Below, one piece after another: positions 1 to 9,400 of a stretch of 64,000 nucleotides of DNA. How positions within the stretch are numbered: position 1 is the stretch's first letter; each line of letters begins with the position of its first letter. The DNA is from Saprospiraceae bacterium. Lineage in GTDB: Bacteria; Bacteroidota; Bacteroidia; Chitinophagales; Saprospiraceae. The stretch is from NCBI GenBank assembly GCA_016714025.1, contig JADJOB010000001.1, positions 186,001-250,000 of the forward strand, read 5' to 3'. The notes beneath the pieces were generated by a model that saw only the letters and a list, made by a program, of their open reading frames with translations, did no database searches and was not told the DNA's origin. Both the position numbers and the translations under genes were made by a program.

Positions 1-1
1 T

Positions 2-823
2 GGCACACATGTAGCGGGATTGGTGGCTGCTAAGAGGTCTAATGGGATTGGCATCGATGGTGTAGCAGATCATGTGCGCATTATGTCGGTTCGTTGTGTA
101 CCCGATGGCGATGAACGCGACAAAGATGTTGCCAATGCCATTCGCTACGCCGTTGACAATGGTGCTTCAATCATTAATATGAGTTTTGGCAAAGGGCATT
201 CCCCTAATAAGGAAACAGTGGATGAAGCAGTAAAATATGCAAAGGATCACGATGTATTATTAGTACACGCGTCCGGTAATTCTGCTGAAAACAATGACAA
301 GGTGCCCAATTATCCCAATAAGTATTTTGCCAAGAAAAAATTTCTTGGATGTAATAAAGCATCCAACTGGTTAGAAGTTGGTGCATTATCTTTTGAAGAC
401 GCACCAAAATCCATCGCAGGATTTTCAAATTATGGAAAAAAATCGGTTGATTTATTTTCTCCAGGTGTTCAAATTTATTCAACGATTCCAAATAACAAAT
501 ACAAGAACGAACAAGGAACCTCTATGGCCAGTCCGATTGCAGCAGGCGTTGCTGCCTTGATACGCTCCTATTTTCCTGAATTGACTGCAAAACAAGTTCG
601 TAAAATATTACTGGAAAGTGCAGTCAAAGAAACTAGCAAAGTAACCGTTCCAGGTGTTAAGACAGATGCTAAATTGTCAGACATTTCTGTATCAGGTGGT
701 ATGATCAACAGTTATGAAGCTGTAAAACTAGCGTCAAAAACAAAAGGCAAAAAGAAACTTAAAAACTCAGAACGTTTTGATCCGGAAGGTGGCATACAAA
801 ATCCTTCTCAGCCAAGAACTTGA
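2..823 (+). CDS. S8 family (subtilisin-like) serine peptidase, C-terminal part
   Basis: Truncated by the window edge: the reading frame is open from base 2, so no start is visible. The first residues GTHVAG are the catalytic-histidine block of subtilases, SFG and ASGN blocks follow (the latter carries the oxyanion-hole Asn), and GTSMASP near the end carries the catalytic serine. The catalytic Asp must lie upstream. The C-terminus is short and basic (KTKGKKKLKNS) and has no recognisable T9SS sorting domain, so any export signal would be at the missing N-terminus. Known for the family: extracellular or periplasmic endopeptidase. The substrate cannot be inferred. Downstream is a repeat-rich spacer rather than an operon partner. 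Confidence 0.93.
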   Translation, partial: GTHVAGLVAAKRSNGIGIDGVADHVRIMSVRCVPDGDERDKDVANAIRYAVDNGASIINMSFGKGHSPNKETVDEAVKYAKDHDVLLVHASGNSAENNDKVPNYPNKYFAKKKFLGCNKASNWLEVGALSFEDAPKSIAGFSNYGKKSVDLFSPGVQIYSTIPNNKYKNEQGTSMASPIAAGVAALIRSYFPELTAKQVRKILLESAVKETSKVTVPGVKTDAKLSDISVSGGMINSYEAVKLASKTKGKKKLKNSERFDPEGGIQNPSQPRT

Positions 824-1220
824 TAGGTGATAGGTGATAGGGGGTAGTTGATAGTTGATCGTTGTTAGTTGATAGCTAGCTTGATAGCTTATTAGCTTCT
901 TAGCTTGATAGCTTATTAGCGTCCTTGCTTTTTTTCTACTTTGCGTCTCTGCGAGAAATTAATTAGTTGATAGGTGATCGTTGTTAGTTGATAGCTGGAA
1001 CTATTGCATCCATACTTCTTTGCTACTTTGCTTCCTTGCTTCTTTGCTTCTTTGCAAGAATTCAATTAGTTTGAGTCATTTTTTAATCTTATCTTTTGTA
1101 TGCTGACGTAAAACAAAAGTCAACCAGCTCTTTGCAATCTAGAGTCTGACAATAATCATTGTAGCTTTTTACGCATATTTTAGTTATATTTACTGATTAT
1201 TAATTTTTAAATACAATTTG
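824..1220. repeat. Low-complexity intergenic spacer with direct repeats
   Basis: About 400 bases without a gene. It is built from short recurring phrases such as TTGATAGGTGATAG, TTGATAGCT and TTGCTTCTTTGC. A 31-bp stretch at 847-877 recurs at 966-996 with one mismatch, and a 17-bp stretch at 880-896 recurs perfectly at 904-920. Bases 941-958 hold TTTGCGTCTCTGCGAGAA, which shares the CTGCGAGA core (on the other strand) with the 79-bp array at 51.6 kb. The last ~130 bases before the next gene look like ordinary AT-rich upstream DNA. No coding potential seen. Confidence 0.8.
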
Positions 1221-1964
1221 ATGTCGAAAATGATTTTAATTGCGCTTTCTTTCTGTTTTATAACAGATTCAGTGGTCGCGCAAAGCACAACAGCTGCAAA
1301 GCCTGATTATTCCATGTATAACAATATGTTTATTAAACCAAAACGAGGGCATGAAAAACAATTTGAACAAGGTGTAAAAGCTCATAATGCAGCGTTTCAT
1401 GCTTCTGGGCCTTCTAAAGCATCCTTATCAATAGTTACAGAAGGGAGCAGAAGTGATGGTTGGTATATTTGGGGAATGGGCCCATTAACCTATACTGATA
1501 TGGATCACATGCCACAAGGTGATGCCAAACATGATGATGATTGGGATAAAAATGTGGATGCTCACGTAGAAGAATACGGAGAATCCAATTTTTGGAAACT
1601 AAAAGATGATCTTTCTTATACACCTGCTGGATACAATCCAAGTCATTTGGATGTTTGGGTAGTAGACATTAAACCCGGAAAGCGTTACTTATTTGCAGAG
1701 TTGATGAAAAAAAATAAAGCAGTTTGGGAAGCAAAAAAATATCCATTTTCCTCAAGAGTATTTTACAATGATCTTTGGAGTAATACTGGTAGAGATGCTT
1801 CCATTGTTTATAATTTTGATCATTATGCAGATTTTGACATGGACATTAAGTTTAAAGAAGATTTTGAATCCGTTCACGGGGTCGGTTCTTATGATAATTT
1901 CTGGAAAAGTTGGAATGAATGTGTAAATGGTGTTGATGAACACCTCCGGAAGATTTTAAAATAA
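1221..1964 (+). CDS. Secreted protein of unknown function
   Basis: Starts at ATG 1221, directly after an in-frame TTG. The first ~20 residues are hydrophobic and end in VVAQS, a likely signal peptide, so the mature protein is probably periplasmic or secreted. About 225 mature residues are rich in Trp, Tyr, Asp and His, with an Asp/His-rich stretch (GDAKHDDDWDKN) near residue 103. There is no catalytic motif I can assign. The alternation of short beta-like and helical segments would suit a dimeric alpha/beta-barrel (NIPSNAP-like) fold, but that is a guess. It stands alone: a repeat spacer precedes it and a strong hairpin terminator follows. Confidence 0.75.
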   Translation: MSKMILIALSFCFITDSVVAQSTTAAKPDYSMYNNMFIKPKRGHEKQFEQGVKAHNAAFHASGPSKASLSIVTEGSRSDGWYIWGMGPLTYTDMDHMPQGDAKHDDDWDKNVDAHVEEYGESNFWKLKDDLSYTPAGYNPSHLDVWVVDIKPGKRYLFAELMKKNKAVWEAKKYPFSSRVFYNDLWSNTGRDASIVYNFDHYADFDMDIKFKEDFESVHGVGSYDNFWKSWNECVNGVDEHLRKILK

Positions 1965-2021
1965 TTTTTGAATGGAAAAAGACTATTCTAATCGATTGGA
2001 TTAAAATTGTTGATTTACTAT

Positions 2022-2067
2022 AAACCCAACAAGATGATTAAATCACAATCCTTTTGTTGGGTTTTTT
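2022..2067. terminator. Hairpin terminator between convergent genes
   Basis: AAACCCAACAA (2022-2032) pairs perfectly with TTGTTGGGTTT (2054-2064) across a 21-base loop and runs into TTT on the plus strand. It sits between the stop of the secreted protein and the stop of the convergent nitronate monooxygenase gene, overlapping the latter's stop codon. The T-tract favours termination of the plus-strand gene. Confidence 0.75.
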
Positions 2068-3019
2068 ATTTGTTTTTTACAATGCGTTTAACAATTTCGC
2101 TTACGGGTCTGATTGCATCAATGTATTCTATTGTGGTACCGGCGCACCATACGTTGTGATACCCTGCATCAAACGCAGCATTATAGAGCGTATCCATTCC
2201 CCGTTTGTACGTCCAAAGTTTAAACCACTTTTTAAAAGTTTTATTTGTGCTAAGTAATTTCTGCAATACATTTTGCTTGGTTCCAATTTTTTTAACGTAG
2301 TCTGTATTGATTACAGTGCAGGGAATTCCACTTAACTTAGTGGTACAAACAATATCCTTAGCTGAATAATCTACACAAGCTTGTTTGTATTCTAAACATA
2401 CGTCCGCCTCTTCAGAAGCAATAAAAACGGTTCCAATTGAAACTCCATCTACCCCTAAGCTTAATTTCTCATTTAAAGATTTATAATCACCCACACCACC
2501 TGCAGAAATAATTATAAGATGAGGAAATAATCGAATTAACTCAGGAACAAATTCTTGCGGGGATAAGGGTCCAAGATGACCCCCTGCCTGATTGGTAACT
2601 GCAATAAGTCCATCTGGATTTAGCGCTGCAGCCTTATATGCATATTCAATGGTAGAAACATCACAAAACACTTTAATTCCTCTGGGTTTACACGCTTCAA
2701 TGACTTTGGATGGATTGCCCAATGAGGTAATTACAAATGGCACTTTAAATTCAAGCACTAAATTGAGTTGGTCTTTAAATTTATAGTTTGATTTATTTAC
2801 GATCAGGTTGATTCCATAACAGATTCCCGAAGCTTTTAATTCTTCCAAAGCCTTTCTCAAATCCTGATTGGTACGGAAATTTAATGCAGGAATGCATCCT
2901 GCGATTCCATTTTCAGCAGCCGCCTTAACCATTGCAACATTAGAAACTAAAAACATAGGCGCCATCAATACAGGATATTGAATTCCCAATAACTTGGTAA
3001 GTCTGGTTTGCATGTCCAT
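2066..3019 (-). CDS. Nitronate monooxygenase (2-nitropropane dioxygenase) family flavoprotein
   Basis: About 317 residues, a normal length for the short bacterial class. The N-terminus carries the typical IQYPVLMAPMFLVSN block of the TIM-barrel FMN enzymes. Near the middle AVTNQAGGHLGPL contains the family GGH motif with the presumed catalytic histidine, and SAGGVGD then GVSIGTVFIAS form phosphate-binding strands for FMN. The family oxidises alkyl nitronates or, in relatives, acts as enoyl-ACP reductase FabK or in fatty-acid chemistry. It starts one base beyond the stop of the upstream fabH homologue, so the two are probably co-transcribed, which makes a lipid-related role worth considering. 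ATG 3019 or ATG 3013 could be the start. Confidence 0.88.
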   Translation of the reverse strand: MDMQTRLTKLLGIQYPVLMAPMFLVSNVAMVKAAAENGIAGCIPALNFRTNQDLRKALEELKASGICYGINLIVNKSNYKFKDQLNLVLEFKVPFVITSLGNPSKVIEACKPRGIKVFCDVSTIEYAYKAAALNPDGLIAVTNQAGGHLGPLSPQEFVPELIRLFPHLIIISAGGVGDYKSLNEKLSLGVDGVSIGTVFIASEEADVCLEYKQACVDYSAKDIVCTTKLSGIPCTVINTDYVKKIGTKQNVLQKLLSTNKTFKKWFKLWTYKRGMDTLYNAAFDAGYHNVWCAGTTIEYIDAIRPVSEIVKRIVKNK

Positions 3020-3020
3020 T

Positions 3021-4010
3021 TTAATAGGCCCACTTCAGGTAGGTCGTTCCCCAGGTAAAGCCACCCCCAAAAGCAGATAACAATAGTTTGTCTCCCTTTT
3101 TTAGTTTGGATTCCCATTCCCATAAACACAATGGAATTGTTCCTGAAGTTGTGTTTCCGTACTTATGGATATTAATCATAACTTTTTCCTTAGGGAAATC
3201 AAGCATTTCGGCAACCCCATTTATAATACGGATGTTTGCCTGATGAGGAACCAGCCAGTTGATATCTTCCAGACTTAAATGATTTCTTTTAACGATGTCT
3301 TGAATGGTATCCACCATTCCATTGATGGCCGCTTTAAAAACAGGTTTCCCATCCTGGAAAACAAAGTGCTCTTTGCGATCTATGGTTTCATGTGTAGGTG
3401 GTTTAAGCGAACCGCCCGCCTTCATGTGAAGGAATTCACGACCGGCTCCATCTACGTGTAAAACACTATCAATGATGCCATTTCCACTGTCATCCGGCTC
3501 CAATAAAACAGCTCCTCCTCCATCTCCAAAAATGATGCAAGTGGCTCGATCTGTATAATCAATTATTGAAGACATCATATCAACCCCAACTACTATAATT
3601 TTTTTATGCGTTCCACTTTCAATAAATTTTGCAGCTGTTGTTAATCCAAATAGAAATCCGGAACAGGCAGCGTTGATATCATAACTAAAGGCATTTTTAA
3701 TTCCCACTTTATAACAAATAGCACTCGCAGTATCCGGAAATCTCATATCGCCCGTTACGGTACAGCAAATCAGCAACTCAATTTCTTCCGGTTTCGTCCC
3801 CGTCTTTTTTAACAATTCTTCCACCATCCTTTTACCTAAATCTGAAGTAGCCATCCCAGGCTCTTTTAGAATGTGTCGCTCTTTGACTCCCGTTCGGGTG
3901 GTAATCCATTCGTCGGTGGTATCTACCATTTTTTCTAACTCTGCGTTGGTCAACACATAATCGGGAACATATCCTTGAATGCCTTTAATAGATGCTAATA
4001 ACTTGGTCAT
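3021..4010 (-). CDS. fabH: Beta-ketoacyl-ACP synthase III
   Basis: Condenses acyl-CoA with malonyl-ACP to start fatty-acid synthesis in the cytoplasm. With the start at ATG 4010 the protein is 329 residues, the usual FabH length; an upstream in-frame start at 4067 would add a non-conserved hydrophobic tail and is not preferred. The triad is complete: Cys116 in NAACSGFLFG, His256 in VPHQAN and Asn286 in KYGNTTSGT. The GDGGGAVLLE block is also present. The nitronate monooxygenase-family gene follows immediately. Divergent from the thioredoxin-SPOR gene across an AT-rich spacer. A CERJ-type or specialised KAS III role cannot be excluded from sequence alone. Confidence 0.94.
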   Translation of the reverse strand: MTKLLASIKGIQGYVPDYVLTNAELEKMVDTTDEWITTRTGVKERHILKEPGMATSDLGKRMVEELLKKTGTKPEEIELLICCTVTGDMRFPDTASAICYKVGIKNAFSYDINAACSGFLFGLTTAAKFIESGTHKKIIVVGVDMMSSIIDYTDRATCIIFGDGGGAVLLEPDDSGNGIIDSVLHVDGAGREFLHMKAGGSLKPPTHETIDRKEHFVFQDGKPVFKAAINGMVDTIQDIVKRNHLSLEDINWLVPHQANIRIINGVAEMLDFPKEKVMINIHKYGNTTSGTIPLCLWEWESKLKKGDKLLLSAFGGGFTWGTTYLKWAY

Positions 4011-4108
4011 GCTAGCTGATTTGAGCCTGTAAAGATACATGGATATCAGAAAACTGAAACAAATCAATTAACTTATTAAAATTTATTTTAAAGTGTAATA
4101 AGCTTATA

Positions 4109-4139
4109 ATTAATATTTTATATATATTAATATTTTATA
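4109..4139. repeat. AT-rich 14-bp direct repeat in a divergent promoter region
   Basis: ATTAATATTTTATA occurs at 4109-4122 and again, perfectly, at 4126-4139, in the spacer between divergently transcribed fabH and the thioredoxin-SPOR gene. Two 14-mers 17 bases apart could be a paired regulator site or simply AT-rich promoter DNA. Confidence 0.4.
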
Positions 4140-4205
4140 ATTTAATTTTTGGTCTATTTTTTGCAGCAGTTTAAGATATTATTCATTACCAAAAAACTCA
4201 AAAAC

Positions 4206-5048
4206 ATGAACGCAATTAAATTCTATTCATTATTGATCCTTTGGATCTCCGGTTTACAACTCCAAGCCAACAATTTTCCAACTGAAAAAACCATCAACGC
4301 TGCCAAAGCGAAAGCCTGTCAGGAAAATAAAATTGTCATTATGGAATTTACAGCCAAATGGTGTATTCCAGCAAAAGACATGGAGCAAGCTGTTTTTGGA
4401 AATGTAAAAGTCCAACAATTTATAGCTGAACATGCTATCTTTTTTCAAGTAGATATTGACGAACAAAAAAACTTAAAAGCTGAATATAAAATACAGGCAC
4501 TTCCTACAATCATATTAATGAAGGCTTCTGGAAAAATTCTTTCAAGAAAAGAAGAATCTTTTAATGCAGAATCTTTTATTGCCTGGGTGGAAGAAAATCT
4601 GGAACAAATGCCAAAACCAGAATCTGCAAAAATTAAAAGTCAGGAAGCAAATCTTGATGAAAACGTGAGCATTGAAATGCCGCTTTTAGAATTGGATGAG
4701 TTTGATTCAGAAAAAATTTCGCAAGAATCCAATGGAAGTGAAAGTAATGTTTCTGCAAGTACAGAAACCACCTTTCAAAATGAATCAAAATCCAATCAAG
4801 ATTTATCAGGTGCGTCAAAATCTTTTCACATCCAGGCGGGAGTATTTTCTAGTCGGGATAATGCAGACAATCTATCCATCCAGTTAGCAGCTAACTTCAA
4901 TCAACAAATACTGATTGCTACTGAAACAGGCAAATCTAAAACAACATTTAAAGTGAGAATTGGCGAATTTGAAACTGAAGAAGAAGCGGCTGTATTTTTA
5001 GCATATATGCAAAAGAACCATTTTTCAGGTGTTGTAAAAGCAAATTAA
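4206..5048 (+). CDS. Periplasmic thioredoxin-fold protein with C-terminal SPOR domain
   Basis: Start set at ATG 4206, which gives a clean signal peptide (hydrophobic to about residue 21). Residues ~25-135 form a thioredoxin fold: TAKWCIPAKDME at residues 49-60 aligns with the WCxxC active site but has Ala at the second Cys position, leaving only Cys53; the cis-Pro strand is seen in QALPTIILM. Residues ~145-205 are an acidic, Ser/Asn-rich linker. The last ~75 residues (FHIQAGVFSSRDNADN onward, ending in a GEFETEEEA-type block) form a SPOR domain, known to bind septal denuded peptidoglycan. A dithiol oxidoreductase would need two Cys, so a monothiol, chaperone or structural role at the division site is more likely. 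hutI follows 23 bases later. Confidence 0.85.
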   Translation: MNAIKFYSLLILWISGLQLQANNFPTEKTINAAKAKACQENKIVIMEFTAKWCIPAKDMEQAVFGNVKVQQFIAEHAIFFQVDIDEQKNLKAEYKIQALPTIILMKASGKILSRKEESFNAESFIAWVEENLEQMPKPESAKIKSQEANLDENVSIEMPLLELDEFDSEKISQESNGSESNVSASTETTFQNESKSNQDLSGASKSFHIQAGVFSSRDNADNLSIQLAANFNQQILIATETGKSKTTFKVRIGEFETEEEAAVFLAYMQKNHFSGVVKAN

Positions 5049-5071
5049 TAAATTTCCCAGACTTTAACAAC

Positions 5072-6316
5072 ATGGATTCAAGTTCCCTTCTGATTCGCAA
5101 TATCAAACAATTGGTTGGAGTTTCTAATACAGCTCTGGCACTTAAGAAGGGAAAAGAGTTAAATAAATTAGATTGTTTGGATCACGCTTATTTGTTGATC
5201 GAACACGGAAAAATAAAATCTTTTGGACCAGATCAGAATGCGCCTGAATTTTCAGGTGAAATCCTGGATGCAAAAAATGGTTTGGTGCTTCCTTCTTTTA
5301 TAGATTGTCATACGCACCTGGTTTTTGCAGCATGGCGTGAACAAGAATTTACAGATCGCATTCATGGCTTGAGTTATCAGGAAATTGCTGCAAAAGGAGG
5401 TGGCATCCTCAATTCAGCACGAAAATTAGGATTACTATCTGAAGATGAATTGTATTCACATGCAGCCCAACGATTACAAGTAGCTATTCAAAGCGGTACC
5501 GGCGCCATTGAAATAAAAAGCGGCTATGGTTTGGATCTTGAAAACGAATTAAAAATCCTCAGGGTCATAAAGAGACTCAAAGAAAATTTTCAAATTCCAA
5601 TTAAGGCCAGTTTTTTAGCTGCACACGCCTACCCTTTGGCGTTTAGAGAAAATCATGCAGGTTATATCGATTTAATCATCAAACAGATGATGCCTCAAAT
5701 CGCAGCGGAGGGATTGGCAGACTATTGCGATGTTTTTTGCGAACAAAATTTCTTTAGTACATCAGAAACAGATCAAATCCTGGAAGCAGCTTCCCACTAC
5801 AACTTAAAAGCGCGCATCCACACAAATCAATTTTCACACAGTGGAGGCATTGAAACCGCTATTCGCCACCGAGCAATCAGCGTAGATCATTTAGAGGTCT
5901 GCAACTCCCATGAGATCGAACAACTTAAAAATTCAGAAACCCTACCGGTACTCTTACCCGGAGCTGCTTTCTTCATGAATCTGGAACAAGGTCCGGCGCG
6001 TGAAATGATTGAAGCTGGCTTGCCCATGGTTTTAGCTTCCGATTTTAATCCGGGAACCTGTCCGTCTTCCAGCATGCCATTTATTTTTAGTTTAGCCTGT
6101 ATTCAGATGAAACTAAGCCCCCAAGAAGCTTTTAATGCTATGACCCTCAATGCGGCATACAGCCTGGAAATACAGGATCAATTGGGTAGTCTGACCCCTG
6201 GTAAAGTTGCAAATTTAATTATAACAAACCCTGTTTCCAGCTTTGAATTTCTGCCCTATTCTTTTGGCACGAAATGGATTGACCGCATTTTAATAAAAGG
6301 TCAGCCTGTTATTTAA
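5072..6316 (+). CDS. hutI: Imidazolonepropionase
   Basis: Hydrolyses imidazolone-5-propionate to formiminoglutamate, the third step of histidine degradation. 414 residues, normal for HutI. Metal-binding motif DCHTHLVFAAWRE near residue 72, substrate-loop ERHIHG/TDRIHGLSY-type region, KSGYGLD, a His in AAHAYPLAF, RIHTNQFSHSGG, and ASDFNPGTCPSS with the conserved Asp/Asn. C-terminal GSLTPGKVANLII is typical of amidohydrolases. No hutU, hutH or hutG is in the window, so the rest of the pathway lies elsewhere. It closely follows the thioredoxin-SPOR gene but no functional link is evident. Confidence 0.95.
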   Translation: MDSSSLLIRNIKQLVGVSNTALALKKGKELNKLDCLDHAYLLIEHGKIKSFGPDQNAPEFSGEILDAKNGLVLPSFIDCHTHLVFAAWREQEFTDRIHGLSYQEIAAKGGGILNSARKLGLLSEDELYSHAAQRLQVAIQSGTGAIEIKSGYGLDLENELKILRVIKRLKENFQIPIKASFLAAHAYPLAFRENHAGYIDLIIKQMMPQIAAEGLADYCDVFCEQNFFSTSETDQILEAASHYNLKARIHTNQFSHSGGIETAIRHRAISVDHLEVCNSHEIEQLKNSETLPVLLPGAAFFMNLEQGPAREMIEAGLPMVLASDFNPGTCPSSSMPFIFSLACIQMKLSPQEAFNAMTLNAAYSLEIQDQLGSLTPGKVANLIITNPVSSFEFLPYSFGTKWIDRILIKGQPVI

Positions 6317-6405
6317 ATAAAATCCCTAGTTTTGCAAACCATTTTCGGCAAAAACTTCGTTGTAATTGCTGAGCTTCCTTAATTTCATATTACCTTTTTT
6401 TTAAA

Positions 6406-6413
6406 TATCTTTG
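6406..6413 (+). promoter_or_regulatory. Putative -7 promoter element (TATCTTTG)
   Basis: Perfect match to the Bacteroidota -7 consensus TAnnTTTG, ending 19 bases before ATG 6433. No good -33 TTG is seen at the usual spacing, so this rests on the -7 box alone. Confidence 0.5.
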
Positions 6414-6432
6414 CGGACCAAATGATCTGAAG

Positions 6433-9400
6433 ATGATCTATAAAATACTATGTAAGCACTTTTTGCCCTTTATTTTCTTATTCTGCCTGATCGAACCCGA
6501 ATCGTCCTTTGCGCAGCCAAAGTGTGTTCAATTTGACATTATTGGGGGTTCAGCCCCAAAAGGTGATTGTATTTGGGTGCCCGTACGGGTATATAAGTTT
6601 GATACCATACTTTCTGTTCAATTCGCTATAGCATATGATCCATTGGTCATTATGCCCATTGCAAGGTGGGCCAATAATAAACTTGTAGGATTGGACACCA
6701 GTAACAATATCAATTTTGACAACACCCGTAAAATCGTTCGATTTCTTTGGGCGAATCCTAATGGAAATTGTGCTGGGTTGCAGGATGGGGATACACTGAT
6801 CATGATTAAATTTAAATTAATTGGAGAACCGGGTACTTGTACCAACATCAATTTTTTTAATAAATCTCCCATTCAAAATGAAGTTTTGGATTGTAACGCA
6901 GATGAATACTGTTTTGAAGAAATCAATTCCAATGACAATCAAATTTGCATAGGCCAGCCTGTAGACCTATGTGTAATTACTTACTCCTGTGGAACATTTA
7001 CCAATACCGGAACGATTACCATAAAGCCCTATGGTGGAACCCCACCCTACCGAGTTGACAAAATAACAGCTCCTGTTCAAAATGACATTCTTCAAAAAAG
7101 TGGTGATTGCGTTATTTATAACGGATTATTTCCGGGTAATTATCAGATACGTGTAACCGATGCAACGGGTAAAGATACTTTGATCAATTTAGTGATAGGC
7201 CTCGCAAGTCCGATAGCCATTTTTCAAAATGGCCTTAAAAATCCTACATGCTGGAACACATCCGATGGATCAATTTCTATACGAATTACAGGTGGATCCG
7301 GATCTTATGTAATTGGTTGGCGCCCTTTGAATTCCTATGGAGTGACCACCATCAATAAATTACCTGTAGGGACCTACATGGTCAACGTGAAAGATTCAGT
7401 AGGTTGTTATGCACAAGACAGTTTTACCTTATTTGCAGATACTTTATTTGGACAAGTGAATATTGTAAAGGATGCCAGCTGTAAACAGGATGGGATTGTT
7501 TTAGCCAGAGCCACTGGCGGAGACCCTTGTCCGGTAACCGGATATTGCTTCTACTGGAGTCAAAACACCAATGATAATATTTGTGATACAGTTAGTATCA
7601 ATGACAGTTTATCCGGCAATCAATTTGTAATCATTGAAGATTGCAGAGGCTGTAGAGATACACAATATTTTGACGTTAAATTTTCGGGAAATCTACTGGA
7701 TTCCATTGTAATAGACACCATTAAATGTTTTGGCGACAGCGGTAGAATTTATTCATTTATTAGTTCTGCAGGAATTCTTAATACGCCTTGTTTGTTTCAA
7801 CTCACCAATCAATTAAATCAATCTGTTTTTGGTGGGCAGAATGGCGTCTCAACGTATATCAGTCCAAAAATTCCAAAAGGAACTTACTATTTAAAAATTA
7901 CAGACAATGCGGGATGTGAACGAATAGACACGATCGTTTTGTCTGAACCAAGCAAGTTGGAAATTCTTGAAAACTCCATTGATACTACAGAATCTTGTCA
8001 ACCCGGAATGGATGCATTTATAGATGTCCGTGGCTTAGGGGGAATAGGACCTTATTCATTTAAATGGAATACTTCATTTATGGGTCCCAGAATTACGAAT
8101 CTATCCCAAGGAAATTACACAGTAACCCTGACGGATGCCAACAATTGTACCTTGATAAAATCCTATCAAGTAATTCAACCCAATGGTCCTCGTATTGATA
8201 GTTTTAAATTAATTAAACCGGTTTGTCCGGGTGATGCGACAGGGCGAGTCGAAGTTGTTTTTACCCCTGGTTCCAGACCGATTCAAAGCTTTAAATGGAA
8301 CGTAGCTGGTAATTCAGCTGTTTTAAATAATGTAGCTGCGGGTAAATATTATGTGACCATTACAGATCAGAATGGATGTGAAGCAATTGATTCTGTTACA
8401 TTGGATGTATCTGGAAATGCAATTAAAATAAATTCGACCAATATTAGAGATCCACAATGTTTTGGCAGAAATGATGGGTTTATCATTGTTAATGTAACTG
8501 GCGGACAAGGTGTATTAATCTATAATTGGGATAACGGCGTTCAAAACGCGGTGAATACCAATCTTGTTTCAGGCACCTATTGTTTGCATGTTGATGACAT
8601 GGGCGGTTGTCCGGCATTGGATACTTGTTTCACTTTATCTGATCCATTAAAAACTTCTATCCAACTATCTTCAATCATTGCCCCTACCTGCGCTACAGTT
8701 GGAACCTGCGATGCGCAAGCCATCATTTTAGCAACTGGAAAAGATTCAACATATTCAATTACCTGGCCCAATGGTGAACAAGTATTTATAAATTCAGATA
8801 CAACCTACACACTATGTTCAGGCAATCAATATGTAATTGTAACCAATGGATTTTGTGCCGATACATTCTTCTTTAATGTTCCAGCCGCCATTCCGATTAG
8901 TATTGATACTCCAGGTCTAAGTATTATTCCACCAAGATGTTATTTATCAAACGATGGTCAAATTAATATCAAAGCAAAAGGGGGAACTGGTCCCTACCAA
9001 TATTGTTGGGTTAACCCTATGGTCAACACACCGAGCCTTGGGAATTTAGGAGATGGAATGTATTACGTAAATATTAAGGATAGTTTTAATTGTGTTTATC
9101 TGGATTCCATCCGATTGAGACAACCTGATTCAGTGCGGGTGGACGTCATTTTAGGTGCTACTTTGGACATCACGTGTTCAGGAAGAAATGATGGTAGGAT
9201 TACAACTGCCTGGACCGGCGGAAATCGTGGAAAAGGTATATTTACCTGGAATCCTCCAATTCTTCAGGATTCTGTTGCAACTAATTTACCGGTTGGAAAT
9301 TATATTTTAACTGTAACAGATGTAAAAGGATGTACCGGGACAGCTAGCTATACGATCAAAGAACCCCCGCCATTGCAATTTTCATTAAGTCCAATCGATA

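Noticed and set aside
2054..2257. Short plus-strand frame next to the first terminator
   Set aside because: It starts inside the terminator hairpin and is antisense to the nitronate monooxygenase gene.
4010..4067. Longer fabH start
   Set aside because: The extra 19 residues are hydrophobic and not part of the family; ATG 4010 gives the normal FabH length.
4149..4206. Upstream start for the thioredoxin-SPOR gene
   Set aside because: The ATG at 4206 gives a clean signal peptide; the upstream frame adds a basic, non-signal stretch, and the nearby TATTTTTTG has one base too many for the -7 consensus.
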